From UBA117 sp049975245 (lineage in GTDB: Archaea > Methanobacteriota > Methanobacteria > Methanobacteriales > Methanobacteriaceae), in NCBI GenBank assembly GCA_049975245.1, contig JBNGDB010000013.1:7992-71991 (forward strand): a stretch of DNA of 64,000 nt, written 5' to 3'. Numbering within the stretch: position 1 is the stretch's first letter; each line of letters starts with the position of its first letter. Below the pieces are notes generated by a model, which ran no database searches, was not told the DNA's origin, and saw only the letters and a program-made list of their open reading frames with translations. The translations under genes were made by a program, and so were the position numbers. This document shows, one piece after another, positions 44,063-52,320 of this stretch.

Positions 44063-45145
44063 TTATCTCATATACTTTCGGGCGAATGTAACTATAAAGG
44101 TAGGCCAAGTAAATGCACCAATAACCGCCTCTAAAATAGAAATTATGCCGAAAACACCGGATTGAGATTTTATTACACCATATGCCGGGATAATCATGGT
44201 CAAAAAACTAAATCTTAGTGTTTCCAATAAAGAATTTACTGAGAATATCCCCTCAAGATACCAGTACAATAACGCGAAAAGCAAGAATATACTTATAAAT
44301 GAAAATAACAACCTTGAAGGGCGTACTCCATATCCAAATGGGTATTGTACTATTAATTCCGGATATTTAATGTAAAATTGTTTTTGTCTTCGTTTTGCCG
44401 CCATTTCATGATAAAAATGATAATCAGCTTTTTCCCTATCACCTAATTTTTCCCATATTATTTTAGCAACTCTACAGGCCCTTTCTTGTCCTTTTAAATC
44501 TTTAAATTTAGTTTTTATGAAACTTAAACCACCCTCTATCCTGGACAAGTCAAACCAAGTTTTACCTCCAATAACTGCATTATCAAACCATGCATTTCCA
44601 CCTATTTTAGCCCCATAAAAGGATACATTCTCATTTATTATAGCATCTTTAAATGAAACACTTCCACCTATATTAGTATTATTAAAAGATGATTCTCCAT
44701 TTATTTCAGCTTCCTGAAACCAAGCATACTCCCCTATCTTGGAATTATCAAAAAATACATTACCTTTTACTTTAGCTTTGAAAAAAGAAACACTTCCAGA
44801 TACGGTTGAAAATTCAAAAGAAATATTTTCATCAATTTTTATATTATCTGCCCATAAATCTCCATTTATTTCAGAATTATCGCAATTTAAATCCTTTTTT
44901 ATAATAGAATCTGTTAAAACTAAATCTTTTTCAGTTTTCATTCCCTTGAAATCTGCTTGATATATTTTAACTCCTTTAAAATTAATATCATCATTTTTTA
45001 TTCTATCTTGCATTTTTTTATTCTTTAAATCATTAATTTTCTTGAATTCGTCACTCATTTCGTCTCTAGGCAGTTCCATGTGAAGAACACATACATCTAA
45101 ATCCTCGAAAACTTCTTCTTCACATCCACCATACTTACATTTCAT
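44063..45145 (-). CDS. Repeat-rich (pentapeptide/right-handed helix) protein with zinc-finger-like N-terminus and ion-channel-like C-terminus
   Basis: A 360-residue protein in three parts. The N-terminus CKYGGC...CVLH (C3, C8, C18, H21) could bind zinc. Residues about 55-215 are beta-helix repeats with a roughly 20-residue period (IGGNAWFDNAVIGGKTWFD is one). After a basic stretch (AKRRQKQFYIKYP) come two hydrophobic helices around a re-entrant-like segment (LLETLRFSFLTMIIPAYGV, then ILEAVIGAFTWPTFIVTFARKY), the layout of two-helix potassium channels. The GYGD filter is not present as such. A GGTGA site precedes the ATG, and FHA copy 2 lies 25 bases upstream on the same strand. Confidence 0.72.
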   Translation of the reverse strand: MKCKYGGCEEEVFEDLDVCVLHMELPRDEMSDEFKKINDLKNKKMQDRIKNDDINFKGVKIYQADFKGMKTEKDLVLTDSIIKKDLNCDNSEINGDLWADNIKIDENISFEFSTVSGSVSFFKAKVKGNVFFDNSKIGEYAWFQEAEINGESSFNNTNIGGSVSFKDAIINENVSFYGAKIGGNAWFDNAVIGGKTWFDLSRIEGGLSFIKTKFKDLKGQERACRVAKIIWEKLGDREKADYHFYHEMAAKRRQKQFYIKYPELIVQYPFGYGVRPSRLLFSFISIFLLFALLYWYLEGIFSVNSLLETLRFSFLTMIIPAYGVIKSQSGVFGIISILEAVIGAFTWPTFIVTFARKYMR

Positions 45146-45169
45146 TTTGTCACCATAAATTGAAATAAT

Positions 45170-45709
45170 CTAATTTATGTCCGTTTCCATGTATAATGCC
45201 TTTAATACATTAGCTATTATTATAGAATCGTTATTTTTAAGTTTTATTTTTCCTCTGCCCTTTATTTCTTCTCCATTTATCATGGTTCCATTTTTTGTAT
45301 TTAAATCTTCAATATAAAATCCATCATCCATGCGAGATAGTTTAAAATGATTTTTTCCCACGTAAAGTAACTCATCAACTACCATTAGTCCTACAAAGTC
45401 TTCTCTTCCAAAAATTCTTTCATATTGTTCTATTATAAACTCCTTTTGTTCAGGTAATATCAATTTTGCCAGTACTTTTCGTGGTTTGTTGATCATGGTT
45501 GTTTCAGAAAATTTAGATCGGCCTGAAAATTTTTTATAAAGATATTCTACAATGTATCCCATGATTATTGCCAAAATAATAGCTATAAGAATGTTTAGCC
45601 ATTCAAGTTGGAACCAAATGACAAAATCATTTCCAAAAATAAGTAAAGATATGGTAAAGAAACCAGCGAATATTAAGGCAATGATTATGGTAAACTTTTT
45701 GCCGGACAT
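45170..45709 (-). CDS. Membrane FHA-domain protein, copy 2
   Basis: The same length (179 residues) and architecture as FHA copy 1: two membrane helices (about 8-25 and 32-55), a basic linker and an FHA domain with FGREDFVG, GKNHFKL, NTKNGT and MINGEEI. The two copies align end to end without large gaps, so they are a duplication separated by about 3 kb, with the 63-residue, peptidase and repeat-protein genes between them. This copy is upstream of the channel-like protein rather than the kinase, suggesting it links phosphorylation to that protein. AGGGGGAA precedes the ATG. Confidence 0.86.
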   Translation of the reverse strand: MSGKKFTIIIALIFAGFFTISLLIFGNDFVIWFQLEWLNILIAIILAIIMGYIVEYLYKKFSGRSKFSETTMINKPRKVLAKLILPEQKEFIIEQYERIFGREDFVGLMVVDELLYVGKNHFKLSRMDDGFYIEDLNTKNGTMINGEEIKGRGKIKLKNNDSIIIANVLKALYMETDIN

Positions 45710-46116
45710 TTTTCCCCCTCTGATTTATTATAACTAATTTGATGAGTTATAAAAATCAAAAAATCCATCAAATCGATATTTATAATAAATGATCCCCTAT
45801 TTCATTATTATTATATGTTAATATCATTTAATCTTAATAATTATTTCGACTTAATTCTAAAAAAACATTTAAAATATTTAATAGTTCAAAAATTTATTAT
45901 TTAAAAATTAATTGCCCAATAAATTCTCAAATTTATAGAAAATTTCTAATAAAGTGAAAATCCATAAAAAAAACATATATTATAAAAGGGAGAATATACT
46001 AAGATAATTAATATAAGTTAATTTTTGATTATTTTTTAACTAATTTTTATTTCTCTAAAAAATCGGTGATGAATAATTAATTATTTCTAGCTTAATTCAT
46101 AAATAAGGAAGATAAA
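45710..46116 (+). other. Intergenic region, 407 bases, before the DEAD-box helicase gene
   Basis: Very AT-rich, without a credible reading frame or tRNA. The first half holds the promoter of FHA copy 2 (minus strand). The second half holds a TATA box near 45977-45989 and then about 100 bases of probable leader for the helicase gene, including a tiny ATG-AAT-AAT-TAA frame after GGTG at 46066-46080. Confidence 0.5.
45976..45990 (+). promoter_or_regulatory. TATA box of the DEAD-box helicase gene
   Basis: ATATATTATAAAAGG, the best TATA match in the spacer. It predicts a start near 46010-46015 and a leader of about 100 bases, long for this organism. Confidence 0.45.
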
Positions 46117-47421
46117 ATGGATAAAATACAATTTGAAGATATGAATATTTCTTTTGAAATTAAAAAAGCGATTGAAGATTTAGGATATGAAGAACCAAGT
46201 CCCATACAATCTCTAGCAATTCCTAAAGCTTTAGAAGGAAAAGACATAATTGGTCAAGCTCAAACAGGTACAGGTAAAACCGCGGCATTTGGAATACCAA
46301 TATTAGAGGAAATCTATCCTCAAGACAAATCACCACAAGCAATTATCTTATGCCCAACCCGTGAACTTGCAATACAAGTAGCTGAAGAGCTTAGAAAACT
46401 TTCAAAGTACATGAAAAAAATTAGGATATTACCAATTTATGGTGGTCAACCTATTAACCGTCAGATAAAGTCTTTAAAAAAGGGAGTTCACATTATTATA
46501 GGAACTCCTGGACGAGTAATGGATCATATGCAACGTGGCACTCTTAATTTGAATGGTGTAGACAGAGTAGTATTGGATGAAGCAGATGAAATGTTAGATA
46601 TGGGTTTTAGAGAAGATATAGAATTCATATTGAAGGATATACCCCATAGAAAGCAGACACTTCTTTTTTCAGCTACAATGTCTAAGGTTATCTTAAAATT
46701 AACTAAAAAATACCAAAATAATCCTGAATTATTAAAAGTAGCCCATCACAAACTTACTGTTCCTAAAATCAATCAGACTTACTACGAAGTAAAGGACAAA
46801 ATGAAACTGGAGGTACTTTCTAGACTTCTGGATATACATGATATTAATCTGGCTCTTGTATTTTGTAATACTAAAAGAAGAGTTGATCGATTGGTTAGAG
46901 ATCTTGAGACCCGCGGTTATCTGGTGGGAGGAATTCATGGAGATCTTAGCCAGCGCCAAAGGGATAATGTTATGTCTAAGTTTAGGAACGGTAAAATAGA
47001 TATTCTTGTGGCAACTGATGTAGCTGCTAGGGGAATAGATGTTCCTGATGTAGAAGCTGTTTTTAACTATGATGTCCCTAATGATGATGAATACTATGTT
47101 CACCGAATAGGTAGAACCGGTCGCGCAGGTAAAAAAGGAAGCGCATTCACCTTTGTATCGGGAAAAGAAATCTATAAACTTAGGGATATTCAGAGGTACA
47201 CTAAAACTAAAATTAAACAAGAAAAAATACCTTCCATTAAAGATATAGAGAAAATAAAGAAAAATTTACTGTTGGATAAAATTAAAACAAGTATTGAAGA
47301 AGATGATCTAAAGAAATACATCCATCTGATTGAGGGACTAATAGAAATAGGTTATAATTCTGTAGATATTTCTGCAACACTTCTAAAAATGGTGATGAAA
47401 GAAGAAAAAATTAATGTTTAA
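46117..47421 (+). CDS. DEAD-box RNA helicase
   Basis: A 434-residue helicase with the complete motif series: Q motif (YEEPSPIQSLAIP), Walker A AQTGTGKT, PTRELA, GTPGR, DEAD at about residue 151, SAT, then VATDVAARGID and HRIGRTGR in the second RecA domain. There is a short charged C-terminal extension of about 65 residues but no RNA-binding tail. AAGGAAGAT precedes the ATG. Such helicases unwind structured RNA and are often cold-induced in methanogens. It converges with the transporter gene and overlaps it by four bases. Confidence 0.94.
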   Translation: MDKIQFEDMNISFEIKKAIEDLGYEEPSPIQSLAIPKALEGKDIIGQAQTGTGKTAAFGIPILEEIYPQDKSPQAIILCPTRELAIQVAEELRKLSKYMKKIRILPIYGGQPINRQIKSLKKGVHIIIGTPGRVMDHMQRGTLNLNGVDRVVLDEADEMLDMGFREDIEFILKDIPHRKQTLLFSATMSKVILKLTKKYQNNPELLKVAHHKLTVPKINQTYYEVKDKMKLEVLSRLLDIHDINLALVFCNTKRRVDRLVRDLETRGYLVGGIHGDLSQRQRDNVMSKFRNGKIDILVATDVAARGIDVPDVEAVFNYDVPNDDEYYVHRIGRTGRAGKKGSAFTFVSGKEIYKLRDIQRYTKTKIKQEKIPSIKDIEKIKKNLLLDKIKTSIEEDDLKKYIHLIEGLIEIGYNSVDISATLLKMVMKEEKINV

Positions 47422-48323
47422 TCATTTTTATACAAAATTATAACCCCTGATAACATGAGAACTCCCAATAACAACTGAGTTAAACCCAGAGGTTCTCCAA
47501 GAACAAAATATGCTGTTACGGCCCCGAATAATGAACTGAAGGCGAATATAGAACCTGTTCTAGTGGAACCTATCTCTCGTATAGCAAAATAGATTAATAC
47601 CAGTGAAAAACTTACACAGACCATGCTTATAAAAAGTAGCAGTGGAATTATCCTCAGGGGTAGAGAGAAATTTAATCCCAGGGATATAGCAATTATTAAT
47701 AATATTAATCCTCCAATAGCACATTTTAGTGCAGTTACGAATATTATATTCTCTTTTTTACTTAGAAATTTACTTAAACTAGTATCCAAACTCCAAAAGA
47801 AAGTTGCTGCTATAACCATCAGATTTCCATATAAACTGGGATCTAAGGAAAAATTTTGTAAATTGTTGGTACTCAAAAAAATTGCTCCAACTAAAATAAA
47901 TGAAAACCCAAATATGTCCTTTAAATTAACTTTTTCTTTTAAAAAGAAGACTCCAATTATGATTATAAAAAGTATTTCAACATTAGCCAACAGAGCAGCA
48001 TTAACTGCGGTGATCTGATTTAAACCAATTAAATATATGGCCGGTGCAAGAACTGTTCCGAAAATAGCTGTTAAAAATAGTATAAAATAGTCTTTACGTT
48101 TTATATACTTCTCAACGTCTGCTTCCCAATTAATAAAATTTAATATAATTTTATTTAAAGGAGAAAAACGTATAAAAAATAGGAAAATTGCTGCAATAAA
48201 GTATGTTAGAGCTGCCAGGGCCAAGGGATGTAAATAATTGAGTAATGTTTTATCTAAGGAGAACCATACCCCGAATAACAGTGAAACCATTAATGCACTT
48301 AAATATCCCCAAAAACGTTTCAT
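47418..48323 (-). CDS. DMT-superfamily transporter (EamA family)
   Basis: A 301-residue protein with ten predicted helices forming two EamA repeats of about 140 residues each. The second repeat begins YGNLMVIAATFFWSLDTSLSKFL and ends with VTAYFVLGEPLGLTQLLLGVLMLSGVII, the typical EamA closing block; the first ends GVFFLKEKVNLKDIFGFSFILVGAIFL. Substrates of this family include amino acids and metabolites; none can be assigned here. The gene overlaps the end of the convergent helicase gene by four bases. Confidence 0.87.
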   Translation of the reverse strand: MKRFWGYLSALMVSLLFGVWFSLDKTLLNYLHPLALAALTYFIAAIFLFFIRFSPLNKIILNFINWEADVEKYIKRKDYFILFLTAIFGTVLAPAIYLIGLNQITAVNAALLANVEILFIIIIGVFFLKEKVNLKDIFGFSFILVGAIFLSTNNLQNFSLDPSLYGNLMVIAATFFWSLDTSLSKFLSKKENIIFVTALKCAIGGLILLIIAISLGLNFSLPLRIIPLLLFISMVCVSFSLVLIYFAIREIGSTRTGSIFAFSSLFGAVTAYFVLGEPLGLTQLLLGVLMLSGVIILYKND

Positions 48324-48474
48324 TTTTCACCATTTGTACGATTACAAAATATTATTTATCATTAAAAGTCATTAATCATTAAAAGAACGTATTTTAAATA
48401 TTATCTGTATAGGATCGCCCCATAAAATAAGGAATTAATTAATGATTTATTTTTATTAAAATTTTAGGACTGAT

Positions 48475-49188
48475 TTACTCTTTTTCCCATTTACTTCTAA
48501 ATTTTTTCTTTTCTTCACTGGTCATCCAATGACTACCATCACAAAATGGCTTATTGTCAGATTTGCCACATCTACATAACGTCATTCTATTTCTAACTTC
48601 ATATGTACTTCCATCTACCGATTCGACTGGAATAAATCCTCTTACCCATATAGGGCCTTCACAGCTCTTTTGAGGATCTTGGATTAAAACTATAGATGGT
48701 TTAAATGGAGGTTCCATTAATTCTCCTGTTTCTTTATCCCATAAAACTAGTCTTCCAGATGGACATATAGTTGCTTCTTCAATAGCAGTCTTTTCGTCTT
48801 CTGGATCATCTGATTGAATCAAGTTCCTGATGCCTCCCGCTCTTAAACAAAAACGTGAATGGTCACAGAATTCCCATACATCTGTTAATTTCAATTTTTT
48901 ACCTTCAAATACTTTGGCACGTTCTTGGTACGGTCGGCGACTGGCATTTTCAGTACCATCAAAATTTACTTTTGAATGGGTTCCATCACAAAAAGGTTTA
49001 TTTTTGGATTTTCCACATCTACACAGACTATATGTATCTTTTAAAGGATATTCTATATCAGATATCCATTCCCGGGTGTGACCCTCCTCATCAGTTACAA
49101 TTTTCTTTTCAGATAAGGGTATCCCACCAAAAACAAGGTATGGACCATCTTTCAATATTTTAATCTTCATTTCATCCTTTTTTACCAT
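48475..49188 (-). CDS. CDGSH iron-sulfur protein with two CDGSH motifs and a divergent 4Fe-4S domain
   Basis: A 237-residue protein with two CDGSH-type [2Fe-2S] motifs, CRCGKSKNKPFCDGTH (about 57-72) and CRCGKSDNKPFCDGSH near the C-terminus, each with the 3Cys:1His pattern. Between them, WEFCDHSRFCLRAGGIRNLI and CPSGRLVLWD form the divergent mono-cluster domain found in this family. It is probably a redox or cluster-transfer protein; the partner is unknown. It is monocistronic. Trp- and Pro-rich stretches separate the cluster sites. Confidence 0.86.
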   Translation of the reverse strand: MVKKDEMKIKILKDGPYLVFGGIPLSEKKIVTDEEGHTREWISDIEYPLKDTYSLCRCGKSKNKPFCDGTHSKVNFDGTENASRRPYQERAKVFEGKKLKLTDVWEFCDHSRFCLRAGGIRNLIQSDDPEDEKTAIEEATICPSGRLVLWDKETGELMEPPFKPSIVLIQDPQKSCEGPIWVRGFIPVESVDGSTYEVRNRMTLCRCGKSDNKPFCDGSHWMTSEEKKKFRSKWEKE

Positions 49189-49398
49189 TTTATAACCCCT
49201 TTAGAATTTAAGGATAATTAGCAGTTAAAATAGTTTTAAATAGACTGTATGACGTTATTATTGCTCAAAACCGCTTTTTTAAGTTAATTATAATAATATC
49301 TTAATTCAGTCTCTTATAAATTTTAACCTTTAAATTGTTATATATAGTTTATAAATCGATATATAAAATTAGAGTATTTTAATTTTTGAAGGAAATGA

Positions 49399-50238
49399 TT
49401 AAATAAGTAAATCTGCTATATATGGCGATCCTAGGGCAAATGCAACGAAAACAATGCCCATACCTATTTTAATTCTTTTAGATACTATTTTAGTATTGAT
49501 CATGGAGTAATTTTTTAAAAGGGAAATTGCACTAAATAAAAAAATTCCTATAGCAATTAAAAGTATTGCTAGGTAAAATATATTAAAAATTCCAATAAAA
49601 TAGAGAATAGGACTGGTTAAACTGGAAAGGATCATGAAAATTGCCGCTAAAACTGATGCTTTTTTATTTCCATAGACTATGGGAAAGGTGGTGGCTCCTT
49701 CTTCTTTATCTCCTTGTAGATCTTCCATATCTTTTACAATTTCACGAGCCATTGTCATCAAAAATGCGAAAAATCCTAAATAAATTGAGATTAAAATTTC
49801 TCCAACAACTACACCCCCAAAAACAAAACATAAACCTGTTAAAAAAGAAATACTTAAATTTCCTATAATGCACTTTCTTTTAAGAGTATAAGCGTAGTAT
49901 ATCATCAAAATTGAGCTTAATAATGCAATCATACCCGGTAAAAAATCTATTGTAAATGCTATAGCAATTCCCACCATAAATAGTGCCAGTGAGTAAATAC
50001 CAGCTACCTTTAGGGGAATCCTGCCTGAGGGAATTGGTCTTTCTGGTTTGTTTATTGCATCTATTTTGTGATCAAAATAATCATTTATAGAATTACCTGC
50101 TCCTGTAACTATGAAAACGACACTACAGGCTAAAAAAACATCTAAACTAAAATTACCTGCAATGATAGCTACCAAAATAACAGCTATAACCGCCATCAAT
50201 GCATTCCAAGGCCTTAATATTTCCAAATAGGCATTCAT
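49399..50238 (-). CDS. Digeranylgeranylglyceryl phosphate synthase (UbiA family)
   Basis: About 279 residues from the ATG at 50238 (MNAYLEILRPWNA); an in-frame start nine bases upstream is possible. It is an eight- to nine-helix UbiA prenyltransferase with the first Asp-rich motif NDYFDHKIDAINKPERPIPSG (as N-D-x-x-D-x-x-x-D) and the second MAREIVKDMEDLQGDKEEGATTFP. It adds the second geranylgeranyl chain to geranylgeranylglyceryl phosphate in archaeal membrane-lipid synthesis. The lipid reductase for later steps is at 14.1 kb. It is the family's usual length. Confidence 0.9.
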   Translation of the reverse strand: MNAYLEILRPWNALMAVIAVILVAIIAGNFSLDVFLACSVVFIVTGAGNSINDYFDHKIDAINKPERPIPSGRIPLKVAGIYSLALFMVGIAIAFTIDFLPGMIALLSSILMIYYAYTLKRKCIIGNLSISFLTGLCFVFGGVVVGEILISIYLGFFAFLMTMAREIVKDMEDLQGDKEEGATTFPIVYGNKKASVLAAIFMILSSLTSPILYFIGIFNIFYLAILLIAIGIFLFSAISLLKNYSMINTKIVSKRIKIGMGIVFVAFALGSPYIADLLI

Positions 50239-50299
50239 GATAAACACTGGATCTTAACTAATCATTAGCTAAAAATATAAGACTAAATAATTTTCTAAA

Positions 50300-50326
50300 A
50301 ATAAAAAAGTGGATTAATCCACTTTA
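50300..50326 (-). terminator. Intrinsic-type terminator after the aEF-1beta operon
   Basis: The palindrome AAAGTGGATTAATCCACTTT (50306-50325) followed on the minus strand by TTTATTTTT gives a stem of up to ten base pairs plus U-tract, about 60 bases past the aEF-1beta stop. Confidence 0.6.
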
Positions 50327-50384
50327 TGTTATTATATTCTTTATTATACTCATATTAGAAAAATTATAATAAAATTTTTCAAGT

Positions 50385-50654
50385 TTACATCAATCTTCGA
50401 ATATCAGAAACTTCGATATTACCAATTTCTTCTATTTTTGCCAGATTTGCTTCAACTTCTTCTGTTCCGCCTTCTTCATCTCCAACAATCACAGTAACAA
50501 TCAAAGCTACTAATCCAAAAGCTACTGGTTCTTCCTCAATCTTATGCAATTCTGTTGATTCAGGAATTGAATTTTCTATTTGTTCTTTTATTTTTTTTAA
50601 ATCGACATCAGGACTTTCAGGCATTAATCTAATTGTTGCTACTACTTCTCCCAT
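50385..50654 (-). CDS. Translation elongation factor 1-beta (aEF-1beta)
   Basis: This 89-residue archaeal nucleotide-exchange factor for aEF-1alpha matches the C-terminal catalytic domain of eukaryotic EF-1beta. VATIRLMPESPDVDL opens the alpha/beta fold, and EEPVAFGLVALIVTVIVGD and the acidic GGTEEVEANLAKIEEIG follow. A strong TTGGAGGTAATAC site precedes the ATG. It sits 141 bases after a zinc-ribbon gene that usually accompanies it in archaea. Confidence 0.94.
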   Translation of the reverse strand: MGEVVATIRLMPESPDVDLKKIKEQIENSIPESTELHKIEEEPVAFGLVALIVTVIVGDEEGGTEEVEANLAKIEEIGNIEVSDIRRLM

Positions 50655-50795
50655 TGTATTACCTCCAATTATAATTAAATCAGTAATTTAATATTAAAAA
50701 TATTAGATTAAATTATCCAGTATTTGCATTTACAAGAGTTGTTAATCTAAATTTAAAATTAGTGGTTTAATCTTTCGTAATAATGATTTATTAAT

Positions 50796-50957
50796 TTATG
50801 GACCTTTAAATCCGCATTTACATGTGTAAATATGTCCGAATGTTCTGCATTTCTGACAACGGTATATGGTTTCTTCGCACATGGGGCATGTGAATTTGAC
50901 GTAGGTCTCTACCATAGGGATTTCTTGTTTACATGAAGTGCATTCTATTTTTTCCAT
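50796..50957 (-). CDS. 53-residue zinc-ribbon protein (HVO_2753-like)
   Basis: A short gene of 53 codons plus stop. Its product has four CxxC-type pairs: CTSC (6-9), CPMC (24-27), CQKC (34-37) and CKC (46-48), a two-zinc fold known from small archaeal proteins conserved next to aEF-1beta. AGGTGA gives a good ribosome site, located in the end of the upstream mfnE gene, and the ATG follows the mfnE stop with no gap. The zinc-finger protein is probably linked to translation or RNA; its job is not established. Confidence 0.88.
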   Translation of the reverse strand: MEKIECTSCKQEIPMVETYVKFTCPMCEETIYRCQKCRTFGHIYTCKCGFKGP

Positions 50958-51620
50958 CTAATCACCTCTAATAAATGTGTATTTTAATGTATTGTTTTTA
51001 CCTTTACTCTTACCATCAATTATAGAAATAGCTCTTTTTGGATATTTGCCATTAACAATATGGCAATTTGACTTATATTTTAGTAAAAGTTGTGGTAGTG
51101 CTTCATCAATTGATGTCTCACCAAAAGATAGTAGTTTTTTTGCACTTATATTTTTTATAAGTTTCGCATCAGTTGACGATGGATCTTCAGAATATATACC
51201 ATCAACATCTGTTGCAATTATCAGTTTAGTTTCTAGTAGATGTGATATATAAAATGATAGGGAATCTGAAGTAACTTTCCAAGAATGTTTTAATGGATCG
51301 AGAAATTCAATTATATATGAAGGTAATAAAATGGGAAGTTTTGATTCCTTTATCAAGTTTTTTGCATCTTCAATTGAATATACTGCTTCAGCCCCATTTA
51401 TTTTATCTGCAAGGAGAATTCCAACTATATCCATGCATTTAATAGCACTTTTATGATTGGATGTTTGGGAAAATCCAATTTTAGTATCATATTTTCTTAC
51501 CTGGTTGGCGAAAGTTCCACCCCCACATATTATCAGGACATTTTTGCCAACCATACTTTCACCAAGTTTAATGGCGTTCTCCGGGAATAAACTTCCTCCA
51601 ACTTTTACTACCCAATCCAT
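50958..51620 (-). CDS. mfnE: 5-(aminomethyl)-3-furanmethanol phosphate kinase-like amino-acid kinase (methanofuran synthesis)
   Basis: A 220-residue amino-acid kinase family protein: WVVKVGGSLFPENA at the N-terminus (the phosphate-binding KVGGSL), IICGGGTFANQVRKYD, then ATDVDGIYSEDP as the nucleotide/acceptor region. Methanogen members of this group phosphorylate the furan precursor of methanofuran (MfnE). The similarity to other amino-acid kinases leaves some doubt. It is followed without a gap by the zinc-ribbon gene and then aEF-1beta, so one transcript joins cofactor synthesis with translation genes. Confidence 0.8.
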   Translation of the reverse strand: MDWVVKVGGSLFPENAIKLGESMVGKNVLIICGGGTFANQVRKYDTKIGFSQTSNHKSAIKCMDIVGILLADKINGAEAVYSIEDAKNLIKESKLPILLPSYIIEFLDPLKHSWKVTSDSLSFYISHLLETKLIIATDVDGIYSEDPSSTDAKLIKNISAKKLLSFGETSIDEALPQLLLKYKSNCHIVNGKYPKRAISIIDGKSKGKNNTLKYTFIRGD

Positions 51621-51716
51621 ATGATCACTACAAAAATTTGTTCATTATTTTAAAAATTAAGTTCCATTAAAATGTACCAATGATTGAAATGTTTCATAAT
51701 ATTAATAAGTATTTCT

Positions 51717-52058
51717 TTATTTTAAGAGCTTAAGATCTTGGGTGATTTTATCTATCTTGTCATCCTCATCAGGCCCGATCCCCAGACAAGTTATGGTGGA
51801 CTTGGGAATTTCTGTGCGACCAGCGTCTCTGACCATGTAAAATGGGATATCAGTACCTTTAAGTAGCTCTTTAATTTGAAAAAGTTCTTCTAAATCCTTA
51901 ACTTTAACAACAACCTTTTTTTCTCCTTCTATTTCCCAGTTTTTTATCTTTTTTTCACTGGCTTTTTTATAGGAACCTAGACTTGCATGACATGCTTGAG
52001 CTGCCACTTTACCTGTACTCATATTAAGGTCACTTCTTATCACTATAACTTGTTTCAT
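51717..52058 (-). CDS. pth2: Peptidyl-tRNA hydrolase, archaeal Pth2 type
   Basis: A 113-residue enzyme that frees tRNAs from prematurely released peptides. RSDLNMSTGKVAAQACHASLG contains the conserved Lys and the catalytic neighbourhood; VVVKVKDLEELF, MVRDAGRTEIPKSTITCLGIGP complete the Pth2 signature. Length matches the family (about 115 aa). It lies 96 bases upstream of mfnE on the same strand, perhaps in the same operon. The 262 bases between it and the divergent histone gene contain no other gene. Confidence 0.95.
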   Translation of the reverse strand: MKQVIVIRSDLNMSTGKVAAQACHASLGSYKKASEKKIKNWEIEGEKKVVVKVKDLEELFQIKELLKGTDIPFYMVRDAGRTEIPKSTITCLGIGPDEDDKIDKITQDLKLLK

Positions 52059-52274
52059 TTTTTCACCAGTAAACTTAAAAATTCATGTTTGTGATTTTTG
52101 ACTTTTATTACATATTAATTTATTAGTTAAAATCACATCCGTTGCAGATCATGGGCACTAAAATATAATGTAAATGTTCATCAGGATTTAGAACTTTGTC
52201 ATGACACATGCCCTATAACCTATTTTATCTATGACAGAATTAAGAATTTGGTCAAAAAAATGCATAAAAAAACG

Positions 52275-52285
52275 ATAAGTTTAAA
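52275..52285 (+). promoter_or_regulatory. TATA box of the histone gene
   Basis: AGTTTAAATAG, about 36-46 bases before the ATG, preceded by A-rich BRE-like sequence. It predicts a short leader with GAGGTGAT just before the start codon, consistent with high expression. Confidence 0.55.
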
Positions 52286-52320
52286 TAGTATGGAGACACA
52301 GTTAAAATTGAGGTGATATT

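Noticed and set aside
44063..45145. Repeat protein as a Qnr-type DNA-gyrase mimic
   Set aside because: The protein has a long membrane, channel-like C-terminus and a zinc-finger-like start; the repeats are not the strict A(D/N)LxX pentapeptides of Qnr proteins.
37816..45709. Signalling island as an anti-phage defence system
   Set aside because: Kinase, phosphatase and FHA proteins occur in some defence systems, but no nuclease, toxin, helicase or mobility gene is here. The evidence supports signalling only.
46063..46085. GTGATGA as a C box of a C/D small RNA before the helicase gene
   Set aside because: No D box (CTGA) or second box pair lies at a suitable distance, so the match is probably chance.
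52141..52225. Slightly GC-richer patch between pth2 and the histone gene as a small RNA
   Set aside because: I could pair only five-base segments (GGGCA) and found no terminator, so I could not support an RNA gene.
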